Shown in pieces: positions 63,702-64,000 of a DNA stretch of 64,000 nt. This stretch comes from Pleionea sp. CnH1-48 (GTDB taxonomy: Bacteria; Pseudomonadota; Gammaproteobacteria; Enterobacterales; Kangiellaceae): the NCBI RefSeq assembly GCF_024124665.1, contig NZ_JAMXSB010000009.1:124001-188000 (forward strand), written 5' to 3'. Within the stretch, counting starts at the first letter, position 1. Every line of letters starts with the position of its first letter. Under the pieces are notes generated by a model, which was not told the origin of the DNA, searched no databases, and saw nothing but the letters and a program-made list of their open reading frames with translations. Both the position numbers and the translations under genes were made by a program.

Positions 63702-63794
63702 TTTTTGAAACAGTGAGCGAAAGAATTTTTCTGGCTTAGTTAAAGCAAAGTATTCGGTAGTGCCGGGATTTTTTCTCTCTTTGAAACGCATAAA

Positions 63795-63820
63795 AAAGCC
63801 GAGCTATTGCTCGGCTTTTG
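63795..63820. terminator. Bidirectional terminator between the 104-residue gene and ettA
   Basis: AAAAGCCGAGC / GCTCGGCTTTT with a 4-base loop TATT. T runs are present on both strands. Confidence 0.88.
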
Positions 63821-63835
63821 TGTTGGTAAACTTAT

Positions 63836-64000
63836 TTATAAGTCATCGCCTAACTTTTTGTACTTAATTCGCTGAGGCTGATCGGCGTCTTTACCTAGTC
63901 GACGCTTACGGTCAGCTTCATAGTCCGCGTAGTTACCTTCAAACCAAACGGTTTCACTGTTACCTTCGAAAGCTAACATGTGAGTTGCGATTCTATCCAG
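63836..64000 (-). CDS. ettA: Energy-dependent translational throttle protein EttA (3' end only)
   Basis: The last 54 codons and stop of an ABC-F protein; the start is beyond the window. The visible part LDRIATHMLAFEGNSETVWF and GNYADYEADRKRRLG is the end of the second ABC domain of EttA. It finishes QPQRIKYKKLGDDL. EttA binds the ribosomal E site and gates translation on the ATP/ADP ratio. A bidirectional terminator follows its stop. Confidence 0.93.
   Translation of the reverse strand: MDRIATHMLAFEGNSETVWFEGNYADYEADRKRRLGKDADQPQRIKYKKLGDDL

Overview
The window reads as ordinary chromosome from a marine-type gammaproteobacterium with moderate to low G+C. Typical gammaproteobacterial genes are glnE, tmcA, nfuA, a bioBFHCD cluster, glnK-amtB, srkA, cpxRA, radA and ettA. 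They sit beside large secreted zinc peptidases, RND efflux, PHA synthase with a phasin, and PilZ proteins. The mix recalls Kangiellaceae/Oceanospirillales-like bacteria, but that is inference and no marker gene settles it. I found no rRNA, tRNA, CRISPR array, insertion sequence or prophage.

Layout. 1-7.6 kb: the 3' part of glnE, a CHCC zinc-finger protein and a two-gene RND efflux operon. 7.7-12 kb: a methyltransferase, an HDOD-GAF-like protein, a small membrane protein, a TIGR01777 oxidoreductase and nfuA. 12-20 kb: two large exported zinc peptidases (M14 and a gluzincin/metzincin-like HExxHxxGxxH enzyme), two overlapping PH-domain membrane proteins and a histone-deacetylase-like hydrolase. 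20-24 kb: a His/Arg-rich secreted protein, a Fur-box promoter followed by a gene-free transcription unit ending in a terminator, alaC and a GNAT acetyltransferase. 24-30 kb: tmcA, SMI1/KNR4, GrpB, a small secreted protein, an SDR protein and glnK-amtB with a visible sigma-54 promoter and NtrC site. 30-36 kb: srkA, a MATE transporter, comF and a hybrid histidine kinase. 36-42 kb: bioBFHCD with a BirA-type operator, then three small genes. 42-48.7 kb: a cpxP-cpxRA-like envelope stress system, a glycosyltransferase, a PAP2 phosphatase, dgkA and a SprA-family metalloprotease pair. 49-54 kb: an M16 lipoprotein peptidase, dam and higBA. 54-64 kb: phaC, a phasin, small proteins, class II DAHP synthase, two PilZ proteins flanking radA, and the 3' end of ettA.

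The most striking structure outside genes is a family of about 123-127 bp imperfect palindromes in gaps between genes: six copies, two of them in tandem. Length, ends (TATACCC ... GGGTATA) and core match the ERIC/IRU elements known from Enterobacteriaceae and Vibrio. Three regulatory circuits can be read directly: nitrogen (sigma-54/NtrC at glnK-amtB), biotin (BirA at bioB) and envelope stress (CpxR box between cpxP and cpxRA). A fourth, iron, is suggested by the Fur box in front of a possible non-coding RNA.
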